Shown here in pieces: positions 48,681 through 62,580 of a stretch of 64,000 nt of DNA. The number at the start of each line of letters is the position of its first letter. Position 1 is the first letter of the stretch. Location of the stretch: the NCBI GenBank assembly GCA_949752795.1, contig CATKHW010000374.1, positions 248,001 through 312,000 on the forward strand, given 5' to 3'. The position numbers and the translations under genes were made by a program. The stretch comes from Hyperoodon ampullatus (taxonomy: Eukaryota; Chordata; Mammalia; Artiodactyla; Ziphiidae). The notes beneath the pieces were generated by a model. It was not told the DNA's origin. It worked only from the letters and a program-made list of their open reading frames with translations, and did not search any database.

Positions 48681-50418
48681 TTATATTTCCTGGGATATTT
48701 AAGGTGTACCCAAGTTGAGGTCCTTGTAAGCAGTGCAGCCCTAAATTTTGGGGTGGCTCTGTCTTATTATTTTTCAGTTTTCCCAAGGTATATTGCTAGA
48801 CTGGAAGTGCCCTTGGCTCTGTAGCTCTGTTCTTTACTTGTTTTAGGGAACACAATGCACTCCTCCAGAGAGGCAGATGGCAATTTACATCCCGCCCATC
48901 AGCATAACAAGGCTCCCTGTTCTCCAGGGCCTGTCTTGCCTTTCTGGTTTGTACACATTTTGTGGATGTACCTTTTGACCGGTAGGAAGTGATACTTCTT
49001 TGTAGTGCAGATTTGCATTACCCGCTTGCTTGCTTGGCCAAAAAGGGCGTATGAGTTTTCTCCTGAATATATTCAGGAGAAAACGCATACGCCCTTTTTG
49101 GCCAAGTGCATCATTTTCGTAGTTGTGTCCCTCTTCCTCTGCTTTAAAGGCGATTCCAACGTACCTCTTGAAATCTGTTTCCTGCTATTCTGCCTCGCTT
49201 TCAAGTCCGCCTCGTTGCCTTCCCTCAACAGATTTTTGGACGATAGTTGTCCTTTATTACTCGGCCACTTTGTGAATTGCTGTGCCCCTGAGCTCCATTT
49301 TTCAACTTGTTTTTTGTGAGCTGACCGCAAGTCCAAAATTTTGGTTCATGATCTATGCTGGTTCCCGGTGTGTGGCTGAGACTTTGGTTAATTCTTCTTC
49401 CTGCCGGGAAATTAGATTGATATGTGCCCGTCCAATTGCCTAACAGCTACTCTCTCATTGGTTCTCCCTCTTCCCATTCATCCTCTGCAAAATTGGCAAC
49501 CTGTGCGAACCAGGAGGTTAAAGGGGCTGTCTCTCCAAGTTGGGAGGTTGATAGTAAAGCAGATGGAAAGTCAAAACCGAGCACCAGGAGGGGGACTATT
49601 CGTTGAGTTTTAGAAACCTTTCATGTTCACAGTGTGTCCGTTCTCTAGGTTTCCCGTACATGTTATAACTGTAGTAATATTCCCTTTAACCTTGAGAGTT
49701 GGGACCCATGGAATGGGTGCCAGGCATTTGTGCTTTAAAGGGTCTACATTTGCTCACCGAATCTCACCAATCCTCTCAGTCCCAAGTGTCCAGCCTTATG
49801 CCTCATCCACCTGTCGTTGTAGATAGGGTCATTCCAGGTTTCATCAGAGACCCTGAAGGAATTGTAAAAAAATTCCCAGTTTTTTCGTTTTGTTTTTGAA
49901 ATTCCTTTTTATAGTGGGTTTGAGCTGATTCTCGCTGCCATGTTTATGCCAGTCTAGACACACTTGATTCCCTTACGGGGACATATCAATACATAGGTTT
50001 TAAGATTCTTACTAGTCAGATATATTCCTCTGCGGGAAATATGGGGTTTTTAGTCCCTTTCACTGAGGAAGGTGTAGGTCTTGTCTATTCCATAGTTGGT
50101 TTTTGGAACGGTAACTGTGCTTATATCAAACTCTGGTTTTATGCATGACCCCACCTCTCCTTCCCCATTAAGCAGGCATAAGAGTGTTTTCTAAATGTGA
50201 GACACTGTTCTCTTTCCTAACTCAGTTCAAGTGTAGCCATGTTTACAGGATCTTCATAGGTGATATCTTATGATAAGTTTCTTTTTCTCTGTGACTTATT
50301 TCACTTAGAATCATCGTACCTGAATCCACCCATTTTGCTGCTACTGGTCTTATGACTTTGATTTCATGGCTGAGAGATATTCCATCGTACGTAAGTACCA
50401 CAATTTTTTGAACCATTT
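48681..50418. repeat. Satellite unit M29, type c
   Basis: 1,738 bp. Palindrome 49,033-49,106. Carries gtaaaaaaattccc near 49,864, shared only with M37. Confidence 0.95.
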
Positions 50419-52156
50419 ATATATTTCCTGGGATATTTAAGGTGTACACAAGTTGAGGTCCTTGTAAGCAGTGCAGCCCTAAATTTTGGGGTGGCTGTGT
50501 CTTATTGATTTTCAGTTTTCCCAAGGTATATTCCCTAGACTGGAAGTGCCCTTGGCTCTGTAGCTCTGTTGTTTACTTGTTTTAGGGAACACAATGCACT
50601 CCTCCAGAGAGGCAGTTGGCAATTTACATCCCGCCCATCAGCATAACAAGGCTCCCTGTTCTCCAGGGCCTGTCTTGCCTTTCTGGCTTTTACACATTTT
50701 GTGGATGTCCCTTTTGACCGGTGGGAAGTGATACTTCTTTGTAGTGCAGATTTGCATTGCCCGCTTGCTTGCTTGGCCAAAAAGGGCGTATGCGTTTTCT
50801 CCTGAATATATTCAGGAGAAAACGCATACGCCCTTTTTTGGCAAGTGCATCATTGTCGAAGTCGTGCCCCTCTTCTTGTGCTTTAAAGGCGATTCCAATG
50901 TACCTCCTGAAATCTGTTTCCTGCTATTCTGCCTGGCTTTCAAGTCCACCTCGCTGCCTTCCCTCAACAGATTTTTGGACGATAGTTGTCCTTTATTACT
51001 CGGCCAGTTTGTGAATTGCTGTGCCCCTGAGCTCCATTTTTCAACTCGTTTTTTGTGATCTGACCGCTAGTCCAAAATTTTGGTTCAGGACCTATACTGG
51101 TTCCCGGTGGGTGGCTGAGACTTTGGTTAAGTCTTCTTCCTGCCGGGAAATTACAGTGATATGTGCCCGTCCAAATGCCTAACAGCTACTCTCTCATTGT
51201 TTCTCCCTCTTCCCTTTCAACCTCTGCCAAATTGGCAACCTGTGCGAACCAGGAAGTTAAAAGGTCTGTCTCTCCAAGTTGGGAGTTTGATAGTAAAGCA
51301 GATGGAAAGTCAAAGCGGAGAAACAGGAGAGGGACTATTCGTTGAGTTTTAGAAATCTTTCGTATTCACAGTGTGTCCGTTCTCTAGGTTTACCGTACAT
51401 GTTATAGCTGTAGTAATATTCCCTTTAACCTGGAGAGTTGGGACCCATGGAATGGGTTCCAGGCATTTGTGCTTTAAAGAGTCTGCATTTGCTCACCCAA
51501 TCTCACCAATCCTCTCAGTCTCAAGTGTCCAGCCTTATGCCTCATCCAGCTGTCGTTGTACATAGGGTCATTCCAGGTTTCATCAGAGACCCTGAAGGAA
51601 TTGTAAAGAATTTACCAGTTTTTTTGTTTTGTTTTTGAAATTCCTTTTTATAGTGGGTTTGAGCTGATTCTCGCTGCCATGTTTATGCCAGTCTAGACAC
51701 ACTTGATTCCCTTACGGAGACATATCAATACATAGGTTTTAAGATTTTTACTAGTCAGATATATTCCTCTGTGGGAAATATGGGGTTTTGAGTCCCTTTC
51801 ACTGAGGAAGGTGTAGGTCTTGTCTATTCCATAGTTGGTTTTTGGAACGGGACCTGTGCTTATATTGAAGTCTGGTTTTATGCATCACCCGACCTCTCCT
51901 TCCCCCTTAAGCAGGCATAAGGGTGTTTTCTAAATGTGAGACACTGTTCTCTTTCCTAACTCAGTTCAAGTGTAGCCATGTTACAGGATCTTCATAAGTG
52001 ATATCTTATGATAAGTTTCTTTTTCTCTGTGACTTATTTCACTTAGAATCATCGTACCTGAATCCACCCATTTTGCTGCTACTGGTCTTATGACATTGAT
52101 TTCGTGGCTGAGGGATATTCCATCGTACGTAAGTACCACAATTTTTTGAACCATTT
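50419..52156. repeat. Satellite unit M30, type d
   Basis: 1,738 bp. Palindrome 50,772-50,845. Reads attacagtgatatgtgcccg near 51,150, where M26 and M34 read the other form. Confidence 0.95.
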
Positions 52157-53894
52157 TTATATTTCCTGGGATATTTAAGGTGTACCCAAGTTGAGGTCCT
52201 TGTAAGCAGTGCAGCCCTAAATTTTGGGGTGGCTCTGTATTATTGATTTTCAGTTTTCCCAAGGTATATTGCTAGACTGGAAGTGCCCTTGGCTCTGTAG
52301 CTCTGTTCTTTACTTGTTTTAGGGAACACAATGCACTCCTCCAGAGAGGCAGATGGCAATTTACATCCCGCCCATCAGCATAACAAGGCTCCCTGTTCTC
52401 CAGGGCCTGTCTTGCCTTTCTGGTTTGTACACATTTTGTGGATGTACCTTTTGACCGGTGGGAAGTGATACTTCTTTGTAGTGCAGATTTGCATTGCCCG
52501 CTTGCTTGCTTGGCCAAAAAGGGCGTATGCGTTTACTCCTGAATATATTCAGGATAAAACGCATACAAACTTTTTGGCCAAGTGCATCATTTTCGTAGTT
52601 GTGCCCCTCTTCCTGTGCTTTAAAGGCGATTCCAACGTACCTCTTGAAATCTGTTTCCTGCTATTCTGCCTCGCTTTCAAGTCCGCCTCGTTGCCTTCCC
52701 TCAACAGATTTTTGGACGATAGTTATCCTTTATTACTCGGCCAGTTTGTGAATTGCTGTGCCCCTGAGCTCCATTTTTCAACTCGTTTTTGGTGAGCTGA
52801 CCGCAAGTCCAAAATTTTGGTTCAGGACCTATACTGGTTCCCGGTGGGTGGCTGAGACTTTGGTTAATTCTTCTTCCTGCCGGGAAATTACAGTGATATG
52901 TGCCCGTCCAAATGCCTAACAGCTACTCTCTCTTTAGTTCTCCCTCTTCCCTTTCAGCCTCTGCCAAATTGGCAACCTGTGCGAACCAGGAGTTTAAAGG
53001 GGCTGTCTCTCCAAGTTGGGAGGTTGATAGTAAAGCAGATGGAAAGTCAAACCGGAGCACCAGGAGAGGGACTATTCGTTGAGTTTTAGAAACCTTTCGT
53101 ATTCACAGTGTGTCCGTTCTCTAGGTTTCCTGTACATGTTATAGCTGTAGTAATATTCCCTTCAACCTGGAGAGTTGGGACCCATGGAATGGGTGCCATG
53201 CATTATTGCTTTAAAGGGTGTGAATTTGCTCACCCAATCTCACCAATCCTCTCAGTCCCAAGTGTCCAGCCTTATGCCACATCCAGCTGTCATTGTAGAT
53301 AGGGTCATTCCAGGTTTCATCAGAGACCCTGAAGGAATTGTAAAGAATTTCCCAGGTTTTTGTTTTTGTTTTTGAAATTCCTTTTTATACTGGGTTTGAG
53401 CTGATTCTCGCTGCCATGTTTATGCCAGTCTAGACACACTTGATTCCCTTACGGAGACATATCAATACATAGGTTTTAAGATTCTTACTAGTCAGATATA
53501 CTCCTTTGCGGGAAATATGGGGTTTTGAGTCCCTTTCACTGAGGAAGGTGAAGGTCTTGTCTATTCCATAGTTGGTTTTTGTAACGGTACCTGTGCTTAT
53601 ATCAAACTCTGGTTTTATGCATCACCCCACCTCTCCTTCCCCCTTAAGCAGGCATAAGAGTGTTTTCTAAATGTGAGACACTGTTCTCTTTCCTAACTCA
53701 GTTCAAGTGTAGCCATGTTTACAGGATCTTCATAAGTGATATCTTATGATAAGTTTCTTTTTCTGTGTGACTTATTTCACTTAGAATCATCGTACCTGAA
53801 TCCACCCATTTTGCTGCTACTGGTCTTATGATATTGATCTCATGGCTGAGGGATATTCCATCGTATGTAAGTACCACGATTTTTTGAACCATTT
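52157..53894. repeat. Satellite unit M31, type a
   Basis: 1,738 bp. Private caacctgtgcg near 52,974 (other type-a units have caacctatgcg) and ggtttttgttttt near 53,355. Confidence 0.95.
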
Positions 53895-55630
53895 TTATAT
53901 TTCCTTGGATACTTAAGGTGTACCCAAGTTGAGGTCCTTGTAAGCAGTGCAGCCCTAAATTTTGGGATGGCTCTGTCTTATTGATTTTCAGTTTTCCCAA
54001 GGTATATTCCCTAGGCTGGAAGTGCCCTTGGCTCTGTAGCTCAGTTTTTTACTTGTTTTAGGGAACACAATGCACTCCTCCAGGGAGGCAGTTGGCAATT
54101 TACATCCCGCCCATCAGCATAACAAGGCTCCCTGTTCTCCAGGGCCTGTCTTGCCTTTCTGGTTTTTACTCATTTGGTGGATGTCCCTTTTGACCGGTGG
54201 GAAGTGATACTTCTTTATAGTGCAGATTTGCATTGCCCGCTTGCTTTCTTGGCCAAAAAGGGCGTATGTGTTTTCTCCTGAATATATTCAGGAGAAAACG
54301 CATACGCCCTTTTTGGCCAAGTGCATCATTGTCGAAGTTGTGCCCTCTTCCTGTGCTTTAAAGGCGATTCCAACGTACCTCTTGAAATCTGTTTCCTGCT
54401 ATTCTGCCTCGCTTTCAAGTCCGCCTCGTTGCCTTCCCTCAACAGATTTTTGGACGATAGTTGTCCTTTATTACTCGACCAGTTTGTGAATTGCTGTGCC
54501 CCTGAGCTCCATTTTTCAACTCGTTTTTGGTGAGCTGACCGCAAGTCCAAAATCTTGGTTCAGGACCTATACTGGTTCCCGGTGGGTGGCTGAGACTTTG
54601 GTTAATTCTTCTTCCTGCCGGGAAATTACAGTGATAAGTGCCCGTCCAAATGCCTAACAGCTACTCTCTCATTGGTTCTCCCTCTTCCCTTTCATCCTCT
54701 GCCAAATTGGCAACCTGTGCGAACCAGCAGGTTAAAGGGGCTCTCTCTCCAAGTTGGGAGGTTGATAGTAAACCAGATGGAAAGTCAAACCGGAGCACCA
54801 GGAGAGGGACTATTCGTTGAGTTTTAGAAACCTTTCGTATTAACAGTGTGTCGTTCTCTAGGTTTCCTGTACATGTTAGAGCTGTAGTAATATTCCCTTC
54901 AACCTGGAGAGTTGGGACCCATGGAATGCGTGCAAAGCATTTGTGCTTTAAACGGTCTGTATTTGCTCACCCAATCTCACCAATCGTCTCAGTCCCAAGT
55001 GTCCCTCCTTATGCCACATCCAGCTGCCATTGTAGATAGGGTCATTCCAGGTTTCATCAGAGACCCTGAAGGAATTGTACAGAATTTCCCCGTTTTTTGT
55101 TTTGTTTTTGAAATTCCTTTTTATAGTGGGTTTGAGCTGATTCTCGCTGCCATGTTTATGCCAGTCAAGACACACTTGATTCCCTTACGGAGACATATCA
55201 ATACATAGGTTTTAAGATTCTTACTAGTCAGATATATTCCTCTGCGGGAAATATGGGGTTTTGAGTCCCTTTCACTGAGGAAGGTGTAGGTCTTGTCTAT
55301 TCCATAGTTGGGTTTTGGAACTGTAACTGTGCTTATATCAAACTCTGGTTTTATGCATCACCCCACCTCTCCTTCCCCCTTAAGCAGGCATAAGAGTGTT
55401 TTCTAAATGTGAGACACTGCTCCCTTTCCCAACTCAGTTCAAGTGTAGCCATGTTTACAGGATCTTCATAAGTGATATCTTATGATAAGTTTCTTTTTCT
55501 GTGTGACTTATTTCACTTAGAATCATCGTACCTGAATCCACCAATTTTGCTGCTACTGGTCTTATGACATTGATTTCATGGCTGAGGGATATTCCATCGT
55601 ACATAAGTACCACAATTTTTTGAACCATTT
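53895..55630. repeat. Satellite unit M32, type b
   Basis: 1,736 bp. Palindrome 54,248-54,321. Carries ttccccgtttttt at 55,087 and ccaccaatttt at 55,539, both shared with M36. Confidence 0.95.
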
Positions 55631-57368
55631 TTATATTTCCTGGGATATTTAAGGTGTACCCAAGTTGAGGTCCTTGTAAGCAGTGCAGCCCTAAATTTTG
55701 GGGTGGCTCTGTCTTATTATTTTTCAGTTTTCCCAAGGTATATTGCTAGACTGGAAGTGCCCTTGGCTCTGTAGCTCTGTTCTTTACTTGTTTTAGGGAA
55801 CACAATGCACTCCTCCAGAGAGGCAGATGGCAATTTACATCCCGCCCATCAGCATAACAAGGCTCCCTGTTCTCCAGGGCCTGTCTTGCCTTTCTGGTTT
55901 GTACACATTTTGTGGATGTACCTTTTGACCGGTAGGAAGTGATACTTCTTTGTAGTGCAGATTTGCATTACCCGCTTGCTTGCTTGGCCAAAAAGGGCGT
56001 ATGAGTTTTCTCCTGAATATATTCAGGAGAAAACGCATACGCCCTTTTTGGCCAAGTGCATCATTTTCGTAGTTGTGTCCCTCTTCCTCTGCTTTAAAGG
56101 CGATTCCAACGTACCTCTTGAAATCTGTTTCCTGCTATTCTGCCTCGCTTTCAAGTCCGCCTCGTTGCCTTCCTTCAACAGATTTTTGGACGATAGTTGT
56201 CCTTTATTACTCGGCCACTTTGTGAATTGCTGTGCCCCTGAGCTCCATTTTTCAACTTGTTTTTTGTGAGCTGACCGCAAGTCCAAAATTTTGGTTCATG
56301 ATCTATGCTGGTTCCCGGTGTGTGGCTGAGACTTTGGTTAATTATTCTTCCTGCCGGGAAATTAGATTGATATGTGCCCGTCCAATTGCCTAACAGCTAC
56401 TCTCTCATTGGTTCTCCCTCTTCCCATTCATCCTCTGCAAAATTGGCAACCTGTGCGAACCAGGAGGTTAAAGGGGCTGTCTCTCCAAGTTGGGAGGTTG
56501 ATAGTAAAGCAGATGGAAAGTCAAAACCGAGCACCAGGAGGGGGACTATTCGTTGAGTTTTAGAAACCTTTCGTGTTCACAGTGTGTCCGTTCTCTAGGT
56601 TTCCCGTACATGTTATAACTGTAGTAATATTCCCTTTAACCTTGAGAGTTGGGACCCATGGAATGGGTGCCAGGCATTTGTGCTTTAAAGGGTCTACATT
56701 TGCTCACCGAATCTCACCAATCCTCTCAGTCCCAAGTGTCCAGCCTTATGCCTCATCCACCTGTCGTTGTAGATAGGGTCATTCCAGGTTTCATCAGAGA
56801 CCCTGAAGGAATTGTAAAAAATTTCCCAGTTTTTTCGTTTTGTTTTTGAAATTCCTTTTTATAGTGGGTTTGAGCTGATTCTCGCTGCCATGTTTATGCC
56901 AGTCTAGACACACTTGATTCCCTTACGGGGACATATCAATACATAGGTTTTAAGATTCTTACTAGTCAGATATATTCCTCTGCGGGAAATATGGGGTTTT
57001 TAGTCCCTTTCACTGAGGAAGGTGTAGGTCTTGTCTATTCCATAGTTGGTTTTTGGAACGGTAACTGTGCTTATATCAAACTCTGGTTTTATGCATGACC
57101 CCACCTCTCCTTCCCCATTAAGCAGGCATAAGAGTGTTTTCTAAATGTGAGACACTGTTCTCTTTCCTAACTCAGTTCAAGTGTAGCCATGTTTACAGGA
57201 TCTTCATAGGTGATATCTTATGATAAGTTTCTTTTTCTCTGTGACTTATTTCACTTAGAATCATCGTACCTGAATCCACCCATTTTGCTGCTACTGGTCT
57301 TATGACTTTGATTTCATGGCTGAGAGATATTCCATCGTACGTAAGTACCACAATTTTTTGAACCATTT
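55631..57368. repeat. Satellite unit M33, type c
   Basis: 1,738 bp. Palindrome 55,983-56,056. Private ttaattattcttcc near 56,339. Confidence 0.95.
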
Positions 57369-59106
57369 ATATATTTCCTGGGATATTTAAGGTGTACCCA
57401 AGTTGAGGTCCTTGTAAGCAGTGCAGCCCTAAATTTTGGGGTGGCTGTGTCTTATTGATTTTCAGTTTTCCCAAGGTATATTCCCTAGACTGGAAGTGCC
57501 CTTGGCTCTGTAGCTCTGTTGTTTACTTGTTTTAGGGAACACAATGCACTCCTCCAGAGAGGCAGTTGGCAATTTACATCCCGCCCATCAGCATAACAAG
57601 GCTCCCTGTTCTCCAGGGCCTGTCTTGCCTTTCTGGCTTTTACACATTTTGTGGATGTCCCTTTTGACCGGTGGGAAGTGATACTTCTTTGTAGTGCAGA
57701 TTTGCATTGCCCGCTTGCTTGCTTGGCCAAAAAGGGCGTATGCGTTTTCTCCTGAATATATTCAGGAGAAAACGCATACGCCCTTTTTTGGCAAGTGCAT
57801 CATTGTCGAAGTCGTGCCCCTCTTCTTGTGCTTTAATGGCGATTCCAATGTACCTCCTGAAATCTGTTTCCTGCTATTCTGCCTGGCTTTCAAGTCCACC
57901 TCGCTGCCTTCCCTCAACAGATTTTTGGACGATAGTTGTCCTTTATTACTCGGCCAGTTTGTGAATTGCTGTGCCCCTGAGCTCCATTTTTCAACTCGTT
58001 TTTTGTGATCTGACCGCTAGTCCAAAATTTTGGTTCAGGACCTATACTGGTTCCCGGTGGGTGGCTGAGACTTTGGTTAAGTCTTCTTCCTGCCGGGAAA
58101 TTAGATTGATATGTGCCCCTCCAAATGCCTAACAGCTACTCTCTCATTGTTTCTCCCTCTTCCCTTTCAACCTCTGCCAAATTGGCAACCTGTGCGAACC
58201 AGGAAGTTAAAAGGTCTGTCTCTCCAAGTTGGGAGTTTGATAGTAAAGCAGATGGAAAGTCAAAGCGGAGAAACAGGAGAGGGACTATTCGTTGAGTTTT
58301 AGAAATCTTTCGTATTCACAGTGTGTCCGTTCTCTAGGTTTACCGTACATGTTATAGCTGTAGTAATATTCCCTTTAACCTGGAGAGTTGGGACCCATGG
58401 AATGGGTTCCAGGCATTTGTGCTTTAAAGAGTCTGCATTTGCTCACCCAATCTCACCAATCCTCTCAGTCTCAAGTGTCCAGCCTTATGCCTCATCCAGC
58501 TGTCGTTGTACATAGGGTCATTCCAGGTTTCATCAGAGACCCTGAAGGAATTGTAAAGAATTTACCAGTTTTTTTGTTTTGTTTTTGAAATTCCTTTTTA
58601 TAGTGGGTTTGAGCTGATTCTTGCTGCCATGTTTATGCCAGTCTAGACACACTTGATTCCCTTACGGAGACATATCAATACATAGGTTTTAAGATTTTTA
58701 CTAGTCAGATATATTCCTCTGTGGGAAATATGGGGTTTTGAGTCCCTTTCACTGAGGAAGGTGTAGGTCTTGTCTATTCCATAGTTGGTTTTTGGAACGG
58801 GACCTGTGCTTATATTGAAGTCTGGTTTTATGCATCACCCGACCTCTCCTTCCCCCTTAAGCAGGCATAAGGGTGTTTTCTAAATGTGAGACACTGTTCT
58901 CTTTCCTAACTCAGTTCAAGTGTAGCCATGTTACAGGATCTTCATAAGTGATATCTTATGATAAGTTTCTTTTTCTCTGTGACTTATTTCACTTAGAATC
59001 ATCGTACCTGAATCCACCCATTTTGCTGCTACTGGTCTTATGACATTGATTTCGTGGCTGAGGGATATTCCATCGTACGTAAGTACCACAATTTTTTGAA
59101 CCATTT
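57369..59106. repeat. Satellite unit M34, type d
   Basis: 1,738 bp. Palindrome 57,722-57,795. Private gattcttgctgcc near 58,617. Confidence 0.95.
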
Positions 59107-60844
59107 TTATATTTCCTGGGATATTTAAGGTGTACCCAAGTTGAGGTCCTTGTAAGCAGTGCAGCCCTAAATTTTGGGGTGGCTCTGTATTATTGATTTT
59201 CAGTTTTCCCAAGGTATATTGCTAGACTGGAAGTGCCCTTGGCTCTGTAGCTCTGTTCTTTACTTGTTTTAGGGAACACAATGCACTCCTCCAGAGAGGC
59301 AGATGGCAATTTACATCCCGCCCATCAGCATAACAAGGCTCCCTGTTCTCCAGGGCCTGTCTTGCCTTTCTGGTTTGTACACATTTTGTGGATGTACCTT
59401 TTGACCGGTGGGAAGTGATACTTCTTTGTAGTGCAGATTTGCATTGCCCGCTTGCTTGCTTGGCCAAAAAGGGCGTATGCGTTTACTCCTGAATATATTC
59501 AGGATAAAACGCATACAAACTTTTTGGCCAAGTGCATCATTTTCGTAGTTGTGCCCCTCTTCCTGTGCTTTAAAGGCGATTCCAACGTACCTCTTGAAAT
59601 CTGTTTCCTGCTATTCTGCCTCGCTTTCAAGTCCGCCTCGTTGCCTTCCCTCAACAGATTTTTGGACGATAGTTATCCTTTATTACTCGGCCAGTTTGTG
59701 AATTGCTGTGCCCCTGAGCTCCATTTTTCAACTCGTTTTTGGTGAGCTGACCGCAAGTCCAAAATTTTGGTTCAGGACCTATACTGGTTCCCGGTGGGTG
59801 GCTGAGACTTTGGTTAATTCTTCTTCCTGCCGGGAAATTACAGTGATATGTGCCCGTCCAAATGCCTAACAGCTACTCTCTCTTTAGTTCTCCCTCTTCC
59901 CTTTCAGCCTCTGCCAAATTGGCAACCTATGCGAACCAGGAGTTTAAAGGGGCTGTCTCTCCAAGTTGGGAGGTTGATAGTAAAGCAGATGGAAAGTCAA
60001 ACCGGAGCACCAGGAGAGGGACTATTCGTTGAGTTTTAGAAACCTTTCGTATTCACAGTGTGTCTGTTCTCTAGGTTTCCTGTACATGTTATAGCTGTAG
60101 TAATATTCCCTTCAACCTGGAGAGTTGGGACCCATGGAATGGGTGCCATGCATTATTGCTTTAAAGGGTGTGAATTTGCTCACCCAATCTCACCAATCCT
60201 CTCAGTCCCAAGTGTCCAGCCTTATGCCACATCCAGCTGTCATTGTAGATAGGGTCATTCCAGGTTTCATCAGAGACCCTGAAGGAATTGTAAAGAATTT
60301 CCCAGGTTTTTGGTTTTGTTTTTGAAATTCCTTTTTATACTGGGTTTGAGCTGATTCTCGCTGCCATGTTTATGCCAGTCTAGACACACTTGATTCCCTT
60401 ACGGAGACATATCAATACATAGGTTTTAAGATTCTTACTAGTCAGATATACTCCTTTGCGGGAAATATGGGGTTTTGAGTCCCTTTCACTGAGGAAGGTG
60501 AAGGTCTTGTCTATTCCATAGTTGGTTTTTGTAACGGTACCTGTGCTTATATCAAACTCTGGTTTTATGCATCACCCCACCTCTCCTTCCCCCTTAAGCA
60601 GGCATAAGAGTGTTTTCTAAATGTGAGACACTGTTCTCTTTCCTAACTCAGTTCAAGTGTAGCCATGTTTACAGGATCTTCATAAGTGATATCTTATGAT
60701 AAGTTTCTTTTTCTGTGTGACTTATTTCACTTAGAATCATCGTACCTGAATCCACCCATTTTGCTGCTACTGGTCTTATGATATTGATCTCATGGCTGAG
60801 GGATATTCCATCGTATGTAAGTACCACGATTTTTTGAACCATTT
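59107..60844. repeat. Satellite unit M35, type a
   Basis: 1,738 bp. No private change noticed against M27, which lies 13,900 bp to the left; this is the closest pair of type-a units. Confidence 0.95.
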
Positions 60845-62580
60845 TTATATTTCCTTGGACACTTAAGGTGTACCCAAGTTGAGGTCCTTGTAAGCAGTGC
60901 AGCCCTAAATTTTGGGATGGCTCTGTCTTATTGATTTTCAGTTTTCCCAAGGTATATTCCCTAGACTGGATGTGCCCTTGGCTCTGTAGCTCAGTTTTTT
61001 ACTTGTTTTAGGGAACACAATGCACTCCTCCAGGGAGGCAGTTGGCAATTTACATCCCGCCCATCAGCATAACAAGGCTCCCTGTTCTCCAGGGCCTGTC
61101 TTGCCTTTCTGGTTTTTACTCATTTTGTGGATGTCCCTTTTGACCGGTGGGAAGTGATACTTCTTTATAGTGCAGATTTGCATTGCCCGCTTGCTTTCTT
61201 GGCCAAAAAGGGCGTATGTGTTTTCTCCTGAATATATTCAGGAGAAAACGCATACGCCCTTTTTGGCCAAGTGCATCATTGTCGAAGTTGTGCCCTCTTC
61301 CTGTGCTTTAAAGGCGATTCCAACGTACCTCTTGAAATCTGTTTCCTGCTATTCTGCCTCGCTTTCAAGTCCGCCTCGTTGCCTTCCCTCAACAGATTTT
61401 TGGACGATAGTTGTCCTTTATTACTCGACCAGTTTGTGAATTGCTGTGCCCCTGAGCTCCATTTTTCAACTCGTTTTTGGTGAGCTGACCGCAAGTCCAA
61501 AATCTTGGTTCAGGACCTATACTGGTTCCCGGTGGGTGGCTGAGACTTTGGTTAATTCTTCTTCCTGCCGGGAAATTACAGTGATAAGTGCCCGTCCAAA
61601 TGCCTAACAGCTACTCTCTCATTGGTTCTCCCTCTTCCCTTTCATCCTCTGCCAAATTGGCAACCTGTGCGAACCAGCAGGTTAAAGGGGCTCTCTCTCC
61701 AAGTTGGGAGGTTGATAGTAAACCAGATGGAAAGTCAAACCGGAGCACCAGGAGAGGGACTATTCGTTGAGTTTTAGAAACCTTTCGTATTAACAGTGTG
61801 TCGTTCTCTAGGTTTCCTGTACATGTTAGAGCTGTAGTAATATTCCCTTCAACCTGGAGAGTTGGGACCCATGGAATGCGTGCAAGGCATTTGTGCTTTA
61901 AACGGTCTGTATTTGCTCACCCAATCTCACCAATCGTCTCAGTCCCAAGTGTCCCTCCTTATGCCACATCCAGCTGCCATTGTAGATAGGGTCATTCCAG
62001 GTTTCATCAGAGACCCTGAAGGAATTGTACAGAATTTCCCCGTTTTTTGTTTTGTTTTTGAAATTCCTTTTTATAGTGGGTTTGAGCTGATTCTCGCTGC
62101 CATGTTTATGCCAGTCAAGACACACTTGATTCCCTTACGGAGACATATCAATACATAGGTTTTAAGATTCTTACTAGTCAGATATATTCCTCTGCGGGAA
62201 ATATGGGGTTTTGAGTCCCTTTCACTGAGGAAGGTGTAGGTCTTGTCTATTCCATAGTTGGGTTTTGGAACTGTAACTGTGCTTATATAAAACTCTGGTT
62301 TTATGCATCACCCCACCTCTCCTTCCCCCTTAAGCAGGCATAAGAGTGTTTTCTAAATGTGAGACACTGCTCCCTTTCCCAACTCAGTTCAAGTGTAGCC
62401 ATGTTTACAGGATCTTCATAAGTGATATCTTATGATAAGTTTCTTTTTCTGTGTGACTTATTTCACTTAGAATCATCGTACCTGAATCCACCAATTTTGC
62501 TGCTACTGGTCTTATGACATTGATTTCATGGCTGAGGGATATTCCATCGTACATAAGTACCACAATTTTTTGAACCATTT
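60845..62580. repeat. Satellite unit M36, type b (mosaic)
   Basis: 1,736 bp. Palindrome 61,198-61,271. The left end matches M28 (cttggacactt, actggatgtg); from 62,041 it matches M32. Private cttatataaaac near 62,283. Confidence 0.95.

Larger units (their letters stand above)
46945..53894. repeat. Tetramer HOR copy 2, b-c-d-a (M28-M31), 6,950 bp
   Basis: Same unit order and lengths as copy 1, with few differences. Private changes include ctcaaccgattttt near 47,490, tttcatgttcac near 49,620 and gtgtacacaag near 50,443. Confidence 0.95.
53895..60844. repeat. Tetramer HOR copy 3, b-c-d-a (M32-M35), 6,950 bp
   Basis: Same order and lengths. Private changes include ctaggctggaag near 54,011, catttggtgg near 54,172, gcaaagcattt near 54,932, ttccttcaacag near 56,170 and ctttaatggcg near 57,832. 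Confidence 0.95.
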